Below, in pieces: positions 1 to 10,674 of a DNA stretch of 57,986 bases. Both the position numbers and the translations under genes were made by a program. Numbering within the stretch: the first letter of the stretch is position 1; the number at the start of each line of letters is the position of its first letter. The DNA is taken from the NCBI GenBank assembly GCA_002840785.1, contig PHCH01000023.1:1-57986 (forward strand), written 5' to 3'. Under the pieces are notes generated by a model. It saw only the letters and a list, made by a program, of their open reading frames with translations, had not been told where the DNA came from and made no database searches. The DNA comes from Betaproteobacteria bacterium HGW-Betaproteobacteria-4 (GTDB taxonomy: Bacteria > Pseudomonadota > Gammaproteobacteria > Burkholderiales > Rhodocyclaceae).

Positions 1-205
1 CGAATACAACCTGTCGCTCGGCCAGAAGCGGGCCGAAGCGGTCAAGCGTTCGCTGACCCTGCTCGGCGTTGCCGAATCGCAGATCGAATCGGTCAGCCTC
101 GGCGAAGAAAAGCCGAAGAATGCCGGCCACGACGAAGCAGCCTGGTCTGAAAACCGTCGCGCCGACATCCTCTACAAGGCTGCTGACGGTCGCGGCGAGT
201 TCTAA
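1..205 (+). CDS. pal: Pal peptidoglycan-associated lipoprotein, C-terminal end (partial)
   Basis: This is the last 67 codons of a gene entering from the left edge, read from base 2 and ending with TAA at 203-205. The residues EYNLSLGQKRAEAVK and the later ENRRADI are the usual end of an OmpA-like peptidoglycan-binding domain as found in Pal. Pal anchors the outer membrane to peptidoglycan as part of the Tol-Pal envelope machine. The next gene, cpoB, starts 2 nt after the stop, the standard tol-pal-cpoB order, which separates it from other OmpA-like proteins. The lipobox and N-terminus are outside the window. Confidence 0.9.
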   Translation, partial: EYNLSLGQKRAEAVKRSLTLLGVAESQIESVSLGEEKPKNAGHDEAAWSENRRADILYKAADGRGEF

Positions 206-207
206 GC

Positions 208-948
208 ATGCGCCCGGTTCGAATCGCCCTGTTCATCGCCGCGCTGGGGGCCGCCCAGGTCCAGGCCGGCGTATTTGACGACGAAGAAGCGCGTCGCCAG
301 GTTACCGATCTGCGGATCAAGACCGAGGCGCGATTCGACCAGCAGGCCAAGGCCCAGCTGGATCTGGCCAGCCAGATCCAGCGCCAGACCGATGAGATTG
401 CCCGCCTGCGCGGCCAGATCGAAACGCTCAATTACGAGCTGGAGACGGCCAAGAAGCGCCAGCAGGATTTCTACCTCGACCTCGACAGCCGCCTGCGCAA
501 GATTGAAACCGTGGGCAGCGCGACTGCTACGGTCAACCCGGAAAATGGGCAAAATTCGCCAACGGCCGCCGATCCGGCCCGGGAAACCCGCGAATACGAA
601 GCCGCCCTGAATCAGTTCAAGGCCGGCAAGTACAAAGAAGCCGCCGCCAGTTTCGACACCTACGTACAGACTTATCCGAACGCTGCGCTGGCCCCCAATG
701 CCCAGTACTGGCTCGGCAACGCCTGGTACGCCCAGCGCGACTGCAAGCGCGCCATCGAGGCGCAGAGTGTGGTCACCACCAAGTACGCCGACAGCGCCAA
801 GGCGCCCGATGCCTGGCTGGCCATCGCCACCTGCCAGCAGGAAATGGGCAATCCGAAAGGCGTCAAGCGCTCGCTCGAAACCGTCGTCGCCAAGTATCCG
901 GGCACCCCGGCTGCCGACACGGCCCGTGATCGCCTGAAGAAGAAGTAA
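208..948 (+). CDS. cpoB: CpoB (YbgF), Tol-Pal associated periplasmic TPR protein
   Basis: A 246-residue exported protein that coordinates outer-membrane constriction with septal peptidoglycan synthesis. It has a signal peptide ending near VQAG (residue 21), a coiled-coil trimerisation region at about residues 30-95 rich in Q, E, R and L, a low-complexity linker, and TPR repeats from about residue 130 to the end (EYEAALNQFKAGKYKEAA, then the YWLGNAWYAQ region). This is the normal CpoB layout and length. It starts 2 nt after pal, so the two are probably co-transcribed. The linker at 525-560 is encoded by one copy of the dispersed TGCTACGGTCAACC element, giving the residues ATVNPENG. Confidence 0.93.
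   Translation: MRPVRIALFIAALGAAQVQAGVFDDEEARRQVTDLRIKTEARFDQQAKAQLDLASQIQRQTDEIARLRGQIETLNYELETAKKRQQDFYLDLDSRLRKIETVGSATATVNPENGQNSPTAADPARETREYEAALNQFKAGKYKEAAASFDTYVQTYPNAALAPNAQYWLGNAWYAQRDCKRAIEAQSVVTTKYADSAKAPDAWLAIATCQQEMGNPKGVKRSLETVVAKYPGTPAADTARDRLKKK
525..560 (+). repeat. Dispersed element copy 1 (in cpoB)
   Basis: Core TGCTACGGTCAACC, then CGGAAAA and GCAAAATTCG. It lies in the cpoB linker between the coiled coil and the TPR domain, in the same orientation as the gene, read as ATVNPENG. Confidence 0.8.
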
Positions 949-1587
949 TTGGCTTTACGTCTCACTGAAATTTTCTACTCCCTGCAGGGCGAGGCCTCGC
1001 GCGCCGGCCTGCCGACCGTCTTCGTCCGCCTGACCGGCTGTCCCTTGCGTTGCACTTGGTGCGACACGACCTACAGTTTCACCGGCGGCGAACCGGCGAG
1101 CATCGAGTCGGTGCTGGCCGAAGTCGGCAAGTACCCGGCCCGCCAGGTCTGTGTGACCGGCGGCGAGCCGCTTTCACAGAAGGATTGCCTGCCGCTGCTG
1201 ACGGCCCTGTGCGATGCCGGTTACGACGTCTCGCTGGAAACCTCCGGGGCGCTCGATGTTGCCGGCGTCGATCCGCGCGTGGCACGCATCATGGACCTCA
1301 AGGCGCCGGATTCCGGCGAATCGGCGAAGAATCTGTGGGCCAATCTCGACGTCCTCAACCGGCGCGACGAGATCAAGATTGTCATCGCCTCGCGTGGCGA
1401 CTACGAGTGGGCGCGCGAAGTCCTGCGCGACCGCCAACTCGATGACCTGTGCCCGGTGCTGCTGTCGCCGGCCGGCGGCTTGATCGAGCCGCAGTCGCTG
1501 GCCGAGTGGATACTCGAAGATGGTCTCAACGTGCGTTTCCAGCTGCAGTTGCACAAGCTGCTTTGGGGTAACATGAAGGGAAAATAA
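949..1587 (+). CDS. queE: QueE, 7-carboxy-7-deazaguanine synthase
   Basis: Radical SAM enzyme that converts 6-carboxytetrahydropterin to 7-carboxy-7-deazaguanine in queuosine biosynthesis. The 212-residue protein has the QueE cluster motif CPLRCTWCDTTYSF at about residues 28-41 (CxxxCxxC form) and the VTGGEPL motif at about residue 70. The likely start is TTG at 949, directly after the cpoB stop (946-948). No nearby ATG would keep the N-terminal segment LRLTEIFYSLQGE, which the family conserves. Translation probably depends on coupling to cpoB. queC lies 5 kb away, with a PilZ gene and the liv operon in between. Confidence 0.93.
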   Translation: MALRLTEIFYSLQGEASRAGLPTVFVRLTGCPLRCTWCDTTYSFTGGEPASIESVLAEVGKYPARQVCVTGGEPLSQKDCLPLLTALCDAGYDVSLETSGALDVAGVDPRVARIMDLKAPDSGESAKNLWANLDVLNRRDEIKIVIASRGDYEWAREVLRDRQLDDLCPVLLSPAGGLIEPQSLAEWILEDGLNVRFQLQLHKLLWGNMKGK

Positions 1588-1601
1588 CGGAGGAGACGGT
1601 C

Positions 1602-1964
1602 ATGGAACACAATCGCCGCAAGTTTTCCCGCATTTCTTTCCAGACCGAAGCCAGCCTTTTCCTGCCTGACGGCGAATATGTCGTCGAAGTGCTCGATCTC
1701 TCGCTCAAGGGCGCCCTGATCCATCCCAATGCCAACGTCTTCATCACCGTCGGCACCAACTGCACCCTCAAAATCCAGCTCGACCATACCGGGGCCTCCA
1801 TTCGCATGGACGCCACCGTCGTCCATCACCTGGCCAATTACTACGGGCTGTACTGCCGCGACATCGATCTCGACAGCGTTACCCATTTGCGCCGGCTGGT
1901 CGAACTCAACCTCGGCGACGAGGCGCTGGCGGATCGGGAATTCGCCCTGCTCCGCGAATCCTGA
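1602..1964 (+). CDS. PilZ domain protein
   Basis: A 120-residue single-domain protein with the c-di-GMP binding pattern of PilZ domains: an RRKFSR motif (residues 5-10) and a DLSLKGALI motif at about residues 32-40 (D/NxSxxG form). It is soluble, with no signal peptide or membrane segment. It starts 14 nt after queE with a good Shine-Dalgarno (GGAGGAGA just upstream), so it may be transcribed with queE. Single-domain PilZ proteins usually relay c-di-GMP to motility or secretion targets. The partner here cannot be read from context. Confidence 0.88.
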   Translation: MEHNRRKFSRISFQTEASLFLPDGEYVVEVLDLSLKGALIHPNANVFITVGTNCTLKIQLDHTGASIRMDATVVHHLANYYGLYCRDIDLDSVTHLRRLVELNLGDEALADREFALLRES

Positions 1965-1996
1965 GAAAGCGGCCGGGAGCGGCCGGCCTCAAGCTG

Positions 1997-2703
<707 letters not shown>

Positions 2704-2707
<4 letters not shown>

Positions 2708-3459
2708 AGGTGATCTCCGAGGTAGGCGCGGCGCACTTCCGGGTTGGCGCGAACGGCTTCCGGCTCGCCGGTGCAGATCAGCTGGCCGTTGACCAGGACC
2801 GAAATGCGGTCGGCCAGCCGGAAAACGGCTGCCATGTCGTGTTCGACAAGGAGGATGGTGACGTGGCGGGCCAGGTGTTCGATGAGGTCGACCATGCGCG
2901 CCGACTCCTCCGGGCCGGCGCCGGCCATCGGTTCGTCAAGGAGCAGCATTCTCGGTTTGGTGGCCAGCGCCATGGCCAGCTCCAGCGCCCGTTGCTCGCC
3001 GTGGGCCAGGTTGCTGGCCAGCGTGGCGCCGCGCGAACCGAGGCCGACCTGGTCGAGAAAGTCGCGGGCCTCGTCGAACAGTCGTTGCTCGGCCCGGGCC
3101 GGCTTCCAGAAGCGGAAACTGCTGCCGGCATCGGTCCGCCCTTGTACGGCGAGCGCCACATTGTCGAGCGCCGAGAGGCCAAGGAAGACGTTGGTAATCT
3201 GGTAGGAGCGCGCCATGCCGGCGGCCACGCGCTGGTGCATGGACAGGGTGGTGACGTCGGCGCCGGCAAAATGCACGCTGCCCGAATCCGGTTGCAGGGC
3301 GCCGGAAACGTGATGGATGAAGGTTGTCTTGCCGGCGCCGTTGGGGCCGATCAGGGCGTGGACCTCGCCGGCCTCGACGCTGAAATTGACCGCTTTCAGC
3401 GCGTCGACCGCAGCAAAGCGGCGCGACAGGTTGCGGACTTCGAGCAGCGCTTCAGCCAT
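2704..3459 (-). CDS. livG: LivG, branched-chain amino acid ABC transporter ATPase
   Basis: A 251-residue ATPase subunit of the same HAAT transporter. Walker A is GPNGAGKTT at about residues 38-46. The LAHGEQRALELA segment replaces the usual LSGGQ signature, as is normal for LivG. Walker B reads MLLLDEPMAGAGPEE. I start at ATG 3459 (MAEALLEVRNLSRRF), because the frame upstream of it overlaps livM and looks non-coding. The two ATPases probably form a heterodimer on LivH and LivM. Confidence 0.92.
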
Positions 3460-4399
3460 GTTTTTTTCCGAACAAGGCGGCGACGCCCTTTGGCGCAAAG
3501 AGCACGACGCCAAGCAGGATCAGGCCGAGGGCAATGTGCCAGTGTGGCGTGAAGCCGACCAACACCTCTTCCAGGCAAAGCAGGATCAGCGCGCCGACCG
3601 CGCCGCCGTAGAGATAGCCGACGCCGCCGATGATGACCATGACGAGCAGCGTGCCGGACTGCGTCCAGACCAGCAGGTTGGGGCTGGCCAGCCCGGTCAG
3701 GTTGGCGAGCAGGGCGCCGGCCAGTCCGGCCAGGGCGCCACCGAGCGCGAAGCAGACCAGGCGATAACGGAAAACCGGGTAGCCGAGCGCTTCCATGCGC
3801 GTTTCGTTTTCGCGGATGGCCTGGATGACGCGGCCGAAGCGCGCATTGGCCAGCCGGCCGAGAAACAGCATTGCTACGGTCAACCCGGAAAAAGCCGCAA
3901 AATAGAAATGCGTGTCATCGGCCAGCGAAACGCCGGCCAGCGTCATCCGGCCAAGCAGCGGCAAACCGTCGTCACCGCCCCAACTGCGCGCCGAGACGAA
4001 CAGGTAGTAAGCCATCTGGGCGAAGGCCAGCGTGATCATGATGAAATAGACGCCGCGCGTGCGCAGGCTGATCGCCCCGACGGCCAGTGCAAACAGGCCG
4101 GCGACGGCCATGGCCAGCGGAAACGCGATGAGCGCCTCATTGATGCCAGCTTGCTGACAAATCGCCGCCGCGTAAGCGCCAATGCCAAAAAATGCTGCGT
4201 GGCCAAGCGAGAACATGCCGCCGAAACCGAGGACCAGATTCAGGCTGGAGGCGGCCAGCGCAAAGATCAGGACGCGCGTCGCGAAGCCGATGTAAAACTC
4301 CTGGCCGAAGGCAGTCAGCCCGAACGGCAAGGCGGCCAAAAGCAGGACGAGCGCAATGGCGACCGGCTTCTGATAGGGAGCGGCACGGTAGAAAGCCAT
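3452..4399 (-). CDS. livM: LivM, branched-chain amino acid ABC transporter permease
   Basis: A 315-residue permease with about eight to nine hydrophobic segments and the family motif SLNLVLGFGGMFSLGHAAFFGIGAY split across the first third. The start at 4399 (MAFYRAAPY) overlaps the livH stop, a translational coupling arrangement. The segment HFYFAAFSGLTVAML in the central part is encoded by an antisense copy of the dispersed element (3872-3909), so here the repeat supplies part of a membrane segment. Confidence 0.92.
   Translation of the reverse strand: MAFYRAAPYQKPVAIALVLLLAALPFGLTAFGQEFYIGFATRVLIFALAASSLNLVLGFGGMFSLGHAAFFGIGAYAAAICQQAGINEALIAFPLAMAVAGLFALAVGAISLRTRGVYFIMITLAFAQMAYYLFVSARSWGGDDGLPLLGRMTLAGVSLADDTHFYFAAFSGLTVAMLFLGRLANARFGRVIQAIRENETRMEALGYPVFRYRLVCFALGGALAGLAGALLANLTGLASPNLLVWTQSGTLLVMVIIGGVGYLYGGAVGALILLCLEEVLVGFTPHWHIALGLILLGVVLFAPKGVAALFGKKHG
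3872..3909 (+). repeat. Dispersed element copy 2 (in livM, antisense)
   Basis: Core TGCTACGGTCAACC, then CGGAAAAAG and GCAAAATAGAAAT. It lies inside livM in antisense orientation and encodes the residues FYFAAFSGLTVA on the gene strand. Confidence 0.85.
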
Positions 4400-5313
4400 C
4401 AGGCGCGCGCCGGGAAAAGGCCTTGCGGCTTGAAGAACAGGATGCCGGCCATGAGCAGGTAGATGAGGATAGAGGCCAGCGCCGGGCCGAGCGTTGAAGC
4501 AGCATCGGCCGGCAACAGCGCGCGCAGCAAGGTCGGCAACAGCGCGCGGCCGAGCGTATCGACCGAGCCGACGATCAGGCTGCCGACCAGCGCGCCGCGA
4601 ATCGAGCCGATGCCGCCGATGATGATGACGACGAAAGCCAGAATCAGCACGCTCTCGCCCATGCCGACCTGAACGGCGAGCAGCGGCCCGAGCAGCCCGC
4701 CGGCCAGTGCACAGAGCGCCGTGCCGAAAACGAAGACGGCGGTGAACAAAGCCTGGACGTTGATGCCGAGCGCTTCGGTCATTTCCCGATTCGCCGCCCC
4801 GGCCCGCACCCACATGCCGACCCGGCTCTTGGCGACGACCAGGTAAAGCAGCCCGGCCACGGCAAGGCCGAAGGCGATGATGACGAGCCGGTAGGCCGGG
4901 TAGAAAAAGTCGCCAATCTCAACCGGCCCGGCCAGCGCATCGGGTGGATTGAGCATGACCGGCTGGGCGCCCCAGATGACTCGTACCGCCTCGTTGGCGA
5001 TCAGGATCAGGGCGAAAGTGGCGAGCACCTGCGACAGGTGGTCGCGTTTGTAGAACTGGCGGAACAGCGACAGTTCAAGCAATAGCCCAAGCACGGCAGC
5101 CCCAGCCGCCCCGGCACCGAGGCCGATCCAGAAGGAATCCGCCGCCTGCGTGGCCGCCGCGACGAAGTAAGCGCCCACCATGTAGAGCGAACCATGGGCC
5201 AGATTAATGCAGTCCATGATGCCGAAGACGAGCGTCAGCCCGGCCGCCAGCAGGAAAAGCATGAGGCCGAACTGGAGGCCGTTGAGGGCTTGTTCGAGGA
5301 TGAGTTGGGTCAT
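4399..5313 (-). CDS. livH: LivH, branched-chain amino acid ABC transporter permease
   Basis: A 304-residue permease with about eight hydrophobic helices and the family segment [20 protein letters not shown] near the N-terminus, followed by [17 protein letters not shown]. The motif [14 protein letters not shown] at about residue 230 is the cytoplasmic ATPase-contact region of HAAT permeases. It follows livK by about 50 nt and overlaps livM at ATGA-type spacing. Confidence 0.92.
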   Translation of the reverse strand: MTQLILEQALNGLQFGLMLFLLAAGLTLVFGIMDCINLAHGSLYMVGAYFVAAATQAADSFWIGLGAGAAGAAVLGLLLELSLFRQFYKRDHLSQVLATFALILIANEAVRVIWGAQPVMLNPPDALAGPVEIGDFFYPAYRLVIIAFGLAVAGLLYLVVAKSRVGMWVRAGAANREMTEALGINVQALFTAVFVFGTALCALAGGLLGPLLAVQVGMGESVLILAFVVIIIGGIGSIRGALVGSLIVGSVDTLGRALLPTLLRALLPADAASTLGPALASILIYLLMAGILFFKPQGLFPARA

Positions 5314-5362
5314 GGGGGAAACCCCGTCATTCCCGCCGATGCGGGAACGACGGTTGAGGCGA

Positions 5363-6529
5363 TCACTTCATCTTGCAGGAGGCAACGTAGGCATCCGCAT
5401 GATTGGTGAAAATGGTGCCCATGGTCTTGTTGGTGACCCGGCCGCTGGCGTCTTTGCCGATGGCGCGCAGGTAGTAGTTCTGCACCGGATAGTGGTTGGT
5501 GTTGAACTTGAAGTCGCCGCGCACGGACTTGAAGCGCTTGGCTTCGAGTGCCTTTTGCAGCGCCGCCTTGTCGCTAACCTTACCCTTCACGTCGCGCACG
5601 GCGCCATCCATCATCAGTGCCGCGTCGTAGCCTTGCGAGGCGTAGAGCGAGGGCAGGCGGTTGTATTCCTTCTGGAAATCGGCGACGAAGCGCTTGTTTT
5701 CGGCGTTGTCCATGTCGTGCGCCCAGTGCGACGAGTTGAACATGCCCATCATCGAGGGGCCGACCGCCTTGATGACGTCTTCGTCGGCCGAGAAGCCGGG
5801 GGCGAACAGTTGCGTGTCGCGCGACAGGCCGGCGGCGACGAACTGTTTGACGAAGTTGATGCCCATGCCGCCGGGCAGGAAGAAGAACAGCGCATCGGGC
5901 TTCAGGCTGCGGATCTGCGCCAGTTCGGCGGCGTAGTCGAGCTGGCCGAGCTTGGTGTAAACCTCTTCGGCGACCTTGCCCTTGTAGTAGCGCTTGAAGC
6001 CGGAGACGGCATCCTTGCCGCCCGGGTAGTTCGGGGTGACGATGACGACGTTCTTGTAGCCCTTGTCCTGGACGATCTTGCCGACGGCTTCGTGCAGGTT
6101 GTCGTTCTGCCAGGCGACGTTGAAAAAGAAGGGGTTGCACTGCTCGCCGGCGTATTGCGAGGGGCCGGCATTGGCCGAGATGTAGAAGGTCTTGTTCTCG
6201 AAGACGGTCGGGCCGACGGCAAGCATGATGTTGGAGAAGACGATGCCGGTCATGAAATCGACCTTGTCCTTCTTGAGGAAGCGGTCGGCCGCCTGCTTGG
6301 CGATGTCGGGGCTTTGCCGGTCGTCGGCGATCAGGACTTCGGCCGGCAGGCCGCCCAGTTTGCCATTGAGTTGCTTCATCGCCAGATTGAAACCGTCGCG
6401 GATGTCGACGCCAAGGCCGGCACCCGGGCCGGACAGCGTGGAAACGAAGCCGACCTTGATCGGGTCGGCGGCGTGGGCAGAGCCGGCCAGCAACAGTGCA
6501 GCGGCGAGGGCAGTCAGGCGAAGCGACAT
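5363..6529 (-). CDS. livK: LivK-like ABC transporter substrate-binding protein
   Basis: A 388-residue periplasmic binding protein, with a signal peptide cleaved after AHA (about residue 20) and then the Peripla_BP_6 start [21 protein letters not shown]. It is the first gene of livKHMGF and presumably sets the substrate. Proteins of this subfamily bind branched-chain amino acids, amides, urea or aromatic acids. Without a structure or close match I cannot choose. The promoter must lie in the roughly 100 nt shared with the divergent queC. Confidence 0.88.
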   Translation of the reverse strand: MSLRLTALAAALLLAGSAHAADPIKVGFVSTLSGPGAGLGVDIRDGFNLAMKQLNGKLGGLPAEVLIADDRQSPDIAKQAADRFLKKDKVDFMTGIVFSNIMLAVGPTVFENKTFYISANAGPSQYAGEQCNPFFFNVAWQNDNLHEAVGKIVQDKGYKNVVIVTPNYPGGKDAVSGFKRYYKGKVAEEVYTKLGQLDYAAELAQIRSLKPDALFFFLPGGMGINFVKQFVAAGLSRDTQLFAPGFSADEDVIKAVGPSMMGMFNSSHWAHDMDNAENKRFVADFQKEYNRLPSLYASQGYDAALMMDGAVRDVKGKVSDKAALQKALEAKRFKSVRGDFKFNTNHYPVQNYYLRAIGKDASGRVTNKTMGTIFTNHADAYVASCKMK

Positions 6530-6628
6530 TCGTATCTCCAGTCAGGGGGCGCAATGCGGCAAATTGTAGCGCAGGAACAAGCAGATACCGGGTCAAAGGC
6601 GGCTCAATTTCAGGTATATTCGCGACCC

Positions 6629-7306
6629 ATGATGAAGCCTGCTGTCGTTCTCCTTTCTGGTGGACTCGATTCCGCCACTTGCCTCGCCATTGCCCGCAGC
6701 CAGGGTTTTGACTGTTATTGTTTGTCGTTCAATTACGGCCAGCGCCACTGTGCCGAGTTGCAGGCGGCCGAACGGGTCGTCAAGGCGCTCGGTGCCGTCG
6801 AGCATCGCGTGCTCAACCTCGGGCTGGCCCAGTTCGGCGGCTCGGCCCTGACCGATACCAACATCAACGTGCCGGTCGACGGCGTGCAGCCAGGGATTCC
6901 CGTCACCTACGTGCCGGCACGCAATACCATCATGCTCTCGCTGGCCCTGGCCTGGGCCGAGGTTTTGGGGAGCCGCGACATCTTCGTCGGGATCAATGCG
7001 GTCGATTATTCCGGTTACCCGGATTGCCGGCCGGAATACCTTGCTGCTTTCGAGAAAATGGCCAACCTCGCCACCAAATCCGGCGTCGAGGGCGTCAAGC
7101 TGAGCATCCACGCGCCGCTCATCGATCTCTCCAAGGCCGACATCATCCGCACCGGTGCGGCGCTCGGCGTCGATTACGGGCTGACCGTTTCCTGCTATCA
7201 GGCCGATGAGCTGGGCCGGGCCTGCGGTGTCTGCGACTCGTGCCGCCTGCGGGCCGAAGGCTTTGCCGCCGCCGGCCTGCCCGACCCGACGTCTTACCGT
7301 ACCTGA
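6629..7306 (+). CDS. queC: QueC, 7-cyano-7-deazaguanine synthase
   Basis: ATP-dependent enzyme making preQ0 from 7-carboxy-7-deazaguanine, the step after QueE. The protein (225 residues from ATG 6629, or 224 from the adjacent ATG 6632) starts with the PP-loop [11 protein letters not shown] at residues 10-20. It ends with a four-cysteine zinc site: C, then eight residues, CGVCDSC, near residues 190-204. It has the normal length. Much longer readings that extend upstream through livK are antisense noise. Confidence 0.94.
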   Translation: MMKPAVVLLSGGLDSATCLAIARSQGFDCYCLSFNYGQRHCAELQAAERVVKALGAVEHRVLNLGLAQFGGSALTDTNINVPVDGVQPGIPVTYVPARNTIMLSLALAWAEVLGSRDIFVGINAVDYSGYPDCRPEYLAAFEKMANLATKSGVEGVKLSIHAPLIDLSKADIIRTGAALGVDYGLTVSCYQADELGRACGVCDSCRLRAEGFAAAGLPDPTSYRT

Positions 7307-7308
7307 TC

Positions 7309-8412
7309 ATGGATATTGCCAGCCAGTCGACGACCGTTCTCTGGCTGGCCTTTGCCATTTCCTTCTGGTTTGGGGCGATCGGCCAGAAGACGCGGTTCTG
7401 CACCATGGGGGCGGTTTCCGACATCGTTACCATGGGCGACTGGAGCCGCATGCGCATGTGGCTGCTGGCCATCGGTGTTGCCGTGCTCGGCTCGGCCGCG
7501 CTGCACGCGGCGGGGCTGATCGATCTCGATAAATCGATCTACCGGACGCCCGGTTTCACCTGGTTGTCGTACATCGTCGGCGGTTTGCTGTTCGGCATCG
7601 GCATGGTGCTCGCCTCGGGCTGCGGCTCGAAGACGCTGATCCGCATCGGTGGCGGCAATCTCAAGGCGCTGGTCGTCCTGGTCGTCCTCGGGCTGGTCGC
7701 CTACATGACCATGCGCGGTCTGTTTGCCGCCTTCCGCGTCAATGTGCTGGAAAAAGTGGCGATCGACTTTCCCGCCGGGCAGGATATTCCGGCCCTGCTG
7801 ACCGCCGCCGGGGTGGAGGCGAAGACGGCCTTCCGGCTGGCGGTGCTGGTCATCGGTGGTGGCCTGATTGCCTTCTGCCTGGGCAACCGCGAGTTCCGGA
7901 CCTTCGACAACCTGCTCGGTGGCCTCGGCATCGGGCTGGCCGTTGTGGCGGCCTGGTATGTCAGCGGCCATCTCGGCTATCTGGCCGAGCATCCGGATAC
8001 CCTGGACGAGGCTTTCCTGGCGACCAGCAGTGGGCGCATGGAGGCGCTGACCTTCGTGGCGCCGCAGGCTTATACGCTGGAACTGCTCATGCTGTGGTCG
8101 GACGCCAGCCGCACGCTGACTTTCGGCATCGCCAGCGTGCTCGGCGTGATTGCCGGCTCCGCGGCCTGGGCTCTGATCACTGGAAATTTTCGCTGGGAGG
8201 GGTTTGTCGGCCTGGAAGACACCGCCAGCCACCTGCTCGGCGCGGCCCTGATGGGCTTCGGTGGTGTCGTTGCCATGGGCTGCACGGTGGGTCAGGGGAT
8301 CAGCGGCTTTTCGACGCTGGCGCTCGGTTCCATCGTGACTTTCCTGGCCATCGTGGCCGGCGCCGCGGGCATGCTCAAATTCCAGTACTGGCGCCTGATG
8401 CGCGAAGCCTGA
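7309..8412 (+). CDS. YeeE/YedE family transporter (thiosulfate/sulfur type)
   Basis: A 367-residue polytopic membrane protein of the YeeE/YedE family, whose studied members carry thiosulfate or are linked to selenium or sulfur metabolism. Family motifs include QKTRFCTMGAVSD near the N-terminus, VLASGCGSKTL at about residue 100, and a second half-repeat MGFGGVVAMGCTVGQGISG near the C-terminus. The paired Cys-containing repeats are the feature thought to handle sulfur. It starts 2 nt after queC. It carries no fused rhodanese or TusA domain and none is nearby, so the exact substrate is open. Confidence 0.85.
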   Translation: MDIASQSTTVLWLAFAISFWFGAIGQKTRFCTMGAVSDIVTMGDWSRMRMWLLAIGVAVLGSAALHAAGLIDLDKSIYRTPGFTWLSYIVGGLLFGIGMVLASGCGSKTLIRIGGGNLKALVVLVVLGLVAYMTMRGLFAAFRVNVLEKVAIDFPAGQDIPALLTAAGVEAKTAFRLAVLVIGGGLIAFCLGNREFRTFDNLLGGLGIGLAVVAAWYVSGHLGYLAEHPDTLDEAFLATSSGRMEALTFVAPQAYTLELLMLWSDASRTLTFGIASVLGVIAGSAAWALITGNFRWEGFVGLEDTASHLLGAALMGFGGVVAMGCTVGQGISGFSTLALGSIVTFLAIVAGAAGMLKFQYWRLMREA

Positions 8413-8432
8413 GCGACGCCGCTCAAGGGCAT

Positions 8433-8469
8433 TGCTGCGGTCAACCGGAAAAATAGGCCAAAATCGAAA
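8433..8469 (+). repeat. Dispersed element copy 3 (intergenic)
   Basis: Core TGCTGCGGTCAACC (one change from the others), then GGAAAAATAGG and CCAAAATCGAAA. It occupies most of the gap between the YeeE gene and the convergent small membrane gene, and is one of the fullest copies of the A-tract half. Confidence 0.85.
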
Positions 8470-8474
8470 GGCGC

Positions 8475-8693
8475 TCAGGCGCCCTCGTTTTCCTTGAGCT
8501 TTTCGATGACCAGCGGAAAGGCGCCCGAGCCGATCAGGGCGATGGCCGAGACGATGCAGGCGAGGCCGGCCATCGGGTCGTCAAGCAGCGGGTGAAGGAC
8601 GGCGCCGAAACCGGCCAGGCTGACGATGCCGGCCATGGCGCAAAGAATCCCCAAGGTGGTCAGGGCAATGAACGAGAACGGATAGCGGCGCAT
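8475..8693 (-). CDS. Small two-helix membrane protein of unknown function
   Basis: A 72-residue protein with two hydrophobic helices (about residues 7-30 and 42-62) and a charged C-terminal tail (EKLKENEGA). No family recognised. It follows the hybrid histidine kinase by 13 nt on the same strand, so it may be the last gene of the receptor-YfiR-kinase operon. It could be an accessory of the kinase or unrelated. It is kept because the spacing is tight and the two-helix pattern is clean. Confidence 0.6.
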   Translation of the reverse strand: MRRYPFSFIALTTLGILCAMAGIVSLAGFGAVLHPLLDDPMAGLACIVSAIALIGSGAFPLVIEKLKENEGA

Positions 8694-8706
8694 GGCGGTC
8701 AGTGGC

Positions 8707-10674
8707 TCAACAGACGCTTTCCAGCTGGCGCGCCTGCAGCCATTTGAGCATGATCACGAACAGCTTGTCCGGATCCACAGGCTTGGCGATGAAGTCGTTC
8801 ATTCCGGCGTCCAGGCATAGGGTGCGGTCTTCGGTAAAGGCATTGGCGGTCATCGCGATGATCGGCGTTTCGGCGTAGCCGGGGATTTCGCGGATGGCCT
8901 GGGTGGCGCCCAGACCGTCGAGTTCCGGCATCTGCATGTCCATGAGGATCAGATCGTAGCGTTGCTGAATTGCCATGTCGAGCGCGTGTGCGCCGTTCGG
9001 GGCAATATCGACGGAGAAGCCGAGGGTTTCGCGCAGCAGTTCCAAGGCAACCTCCTGATTGACCCAGTCGTCTTCGGCAACAAGAATGCGGCAATCCGGG
9101 AATCCAGTCCGCAAGGCCCGTTCCGCCGCGATCCCGGTATGCCCCGTATCGGCTGGCGCGGCCTGCACCTCCACGGCCCGGCGCAGGCGGACGGCAAAGC
9201 TGAACGCGCTGCCGGAGCCGGGCGTGCTGACCACCTTGATCTCGCCGCCCATCAGGCCGACAAGGCGCTGACAGATGGGCAGGCCGAGTCCGGTGCCCCC
9301 GAATTTGCGCGTGGTCGATCCGTCGGCCTGCTCGAAGGGGTTGAAGATGCGTTCGAGCGCATCCGGCGCAATGCCGATGCCGGTATCCCAGACCGACAGC
9401 TCGAGCAGCAGCGCGTCGCCGTAATTTTCGGCAATCCGGGCGACGACGCGAACCTCGCCGCGCTCGGTGAATTTGATCGCATTGCCGGCCAGGTTGATCA
9501 GTATCTGCTGCAGGCGCAGCGGGTCGCCCAGAAGTTGCAGACTCCCGAGGCGTGCGTCGATGTCCAGCACAAAACGCAGCTGGGCCGATTCGGCGCGCGG
9601 GGCGAGCAAGCCGGCCAGATCGGCCGTCAGTGCATCGACCGTGAAGGCGGTCTCTTCCAGCGTCATCCGGTCGGCATCGATTTTCGACAGGTCGAGAATG
9701 TCGTTGAGCAGCTGCAACAGGTGGTTGGCGGCGTTGTCGATCTTGCTCAGCTTGTCGATCTGGGCTGGGTCGTCATTATTTCGCCTGAGCATGTAAGTCA
9801 TGCCGATGATGGCGTTCATCGGCGTGCGCAGTTCATGGCTCATATTCGACAGAAAAGTGCTCTTTGCCCGGCTCGCCGCCTCGGCCGCTTCCTTGGCCAG
9901 CGACAGGGCCTGGGTCCTTTCCTGCACCGTATCTTCAAGGTGGTTGCGCTGGTCGGCCAGTTGGCTGTCGCGCTCGGCTACCTCGCTGAGCATGCTGTTG
10001 AAAGCCTTGCCCAGTTCACCGATTTCGTCATCCGAAAATACCTTGGCGTGCCGGGAGTAATCCTTCGATTCCGCCACGTAGCGGGCCGTGTCGGTCAGCG
10101 ACCCGAGGGCGGCCAGTATCGAAGCCAACATCTGGCGCCCGATGGCAAAGGCGATGACGAAGGAAATGGTCAGGGCCAGCAGCGACAAGGTCAGATTCCA
10201 GGCAATCGCCCGCCATACGGCATCGAGGTCAGCCGAAATGGACACCGTGCCGACAACCTCATTGTCCGAGCGGATGGGCACGGCGACGGTGACCGATGAC
10301 CAGTCGGCATAGACGGCACGCTCGCGATGCGGCTTGTCGCCAAGCGCCACCTGAGCCGGCAGCAGGCGGTCGGCGGCATCGTAACGATAGTGGAAATCCG
10401 AAGTGATGCCGATCAGGCGGACTGCCAGCACATCCTGGTGTTCGGCAAACGAACTGAGCAGGCGCTTGGCACCCTTGGTGTCACGGAATTCGATGATCGC
10501 CGAGGCATTGAAAGCGACGACGTCGGCCATGGCGAACAATTCGCTGGTCTTGGCCTGGCGCCGCTGATCGATCTCGCGCACGGCAAAGGTCAGGAAGGAG
10601 AGGAGCAGGCCAACGCCGAGCGAAGCCGCGATGGCCAGCGCAATTTTCTTGCGGATAGTCTGGCGGCGGGTCAT
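8707..10674 (-). CDS. Hybrid sensor histidine kinase with receiver domain
   Basis: A 655-residue membrane kinase. TM1 is at about 11-31, a periplasmic sensor of about 120 residues resembles CHASE8 (as in YfiN-type proteins), TM2 is at about 157-178, and HAMP at about 180-235. HisKA follows with the phospho-acceptor His280 in [10 protein letters not shown]. The ATPase domain has N- and G-boxes ([20 protein letters not shown]). The C-terminal receiver (about 530-650) has the acceptor Asp in LILMDMQMP. It overlaps the YfiR-like gene by 4 nt. YfiR usually represses a CHASE8 sensor in the same membrane, so this kinase is probably its target. No output regulator lies in the window. Confidence 0.9.
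   Translation of the reverse strand: MTRRQTIRKKIALAIAASLGVGLLLSFLTFAVREIDQRRQAKTSELFAMADVVAFNASAIIEFRDTKGAKRLLSSFAEHQDVLAVRLIGITSDFHYRYDAADRLLPAQVALGDKPHRERAVYADWSSVTVAVPIRSDNEVVGTVSISADLDAVWRAIAWNLTLSLLALTISFVIAFAIGRQMLASILAALGSLTDTARYVAESKDYSRHAKVFSDDEIGELGKAFNSMLSEVAERDSQLADQRNHLEDTVQERTQALSLAKEAAEAASRAKSTFLSNMSHELRTPMNAIIGMTYMLRRNNDDPAQIDKLSKIDNAANHLLQLLNDILDLSKIDADRMTLEETAFTVDALTADLAGLLAPRAESAQLRFVLDIDARLGSLQLLGDPLRLQQILINLAGNAIKFTERGEVRVVARIAENYGDALLLELSVWDTGIGIAPDALERIFNPFEQADGSTTRKFGGTGLGLPICQRLVGLMGGEIKVVSTPGSGSAFSFAVRLRRAVEVQAAPADTGHTGIAAERALRTGFPDCRILVAEDDWVNQEVALELLRETLGFSVDIAPNGAHALDMAIQQRYDLILMDMQMPELDGLGATQAIREIPGYAETPIIAMTANAFTEDRTLCLDAGMNDFIAKPVDPDKLFVIMLKWLQARQLESVC

Noticed and set aside
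5207-6628. Long plus-strand extension upstream of queC
   Set aside because: It is antisense to livK, and QueC needs only the part from 6629.
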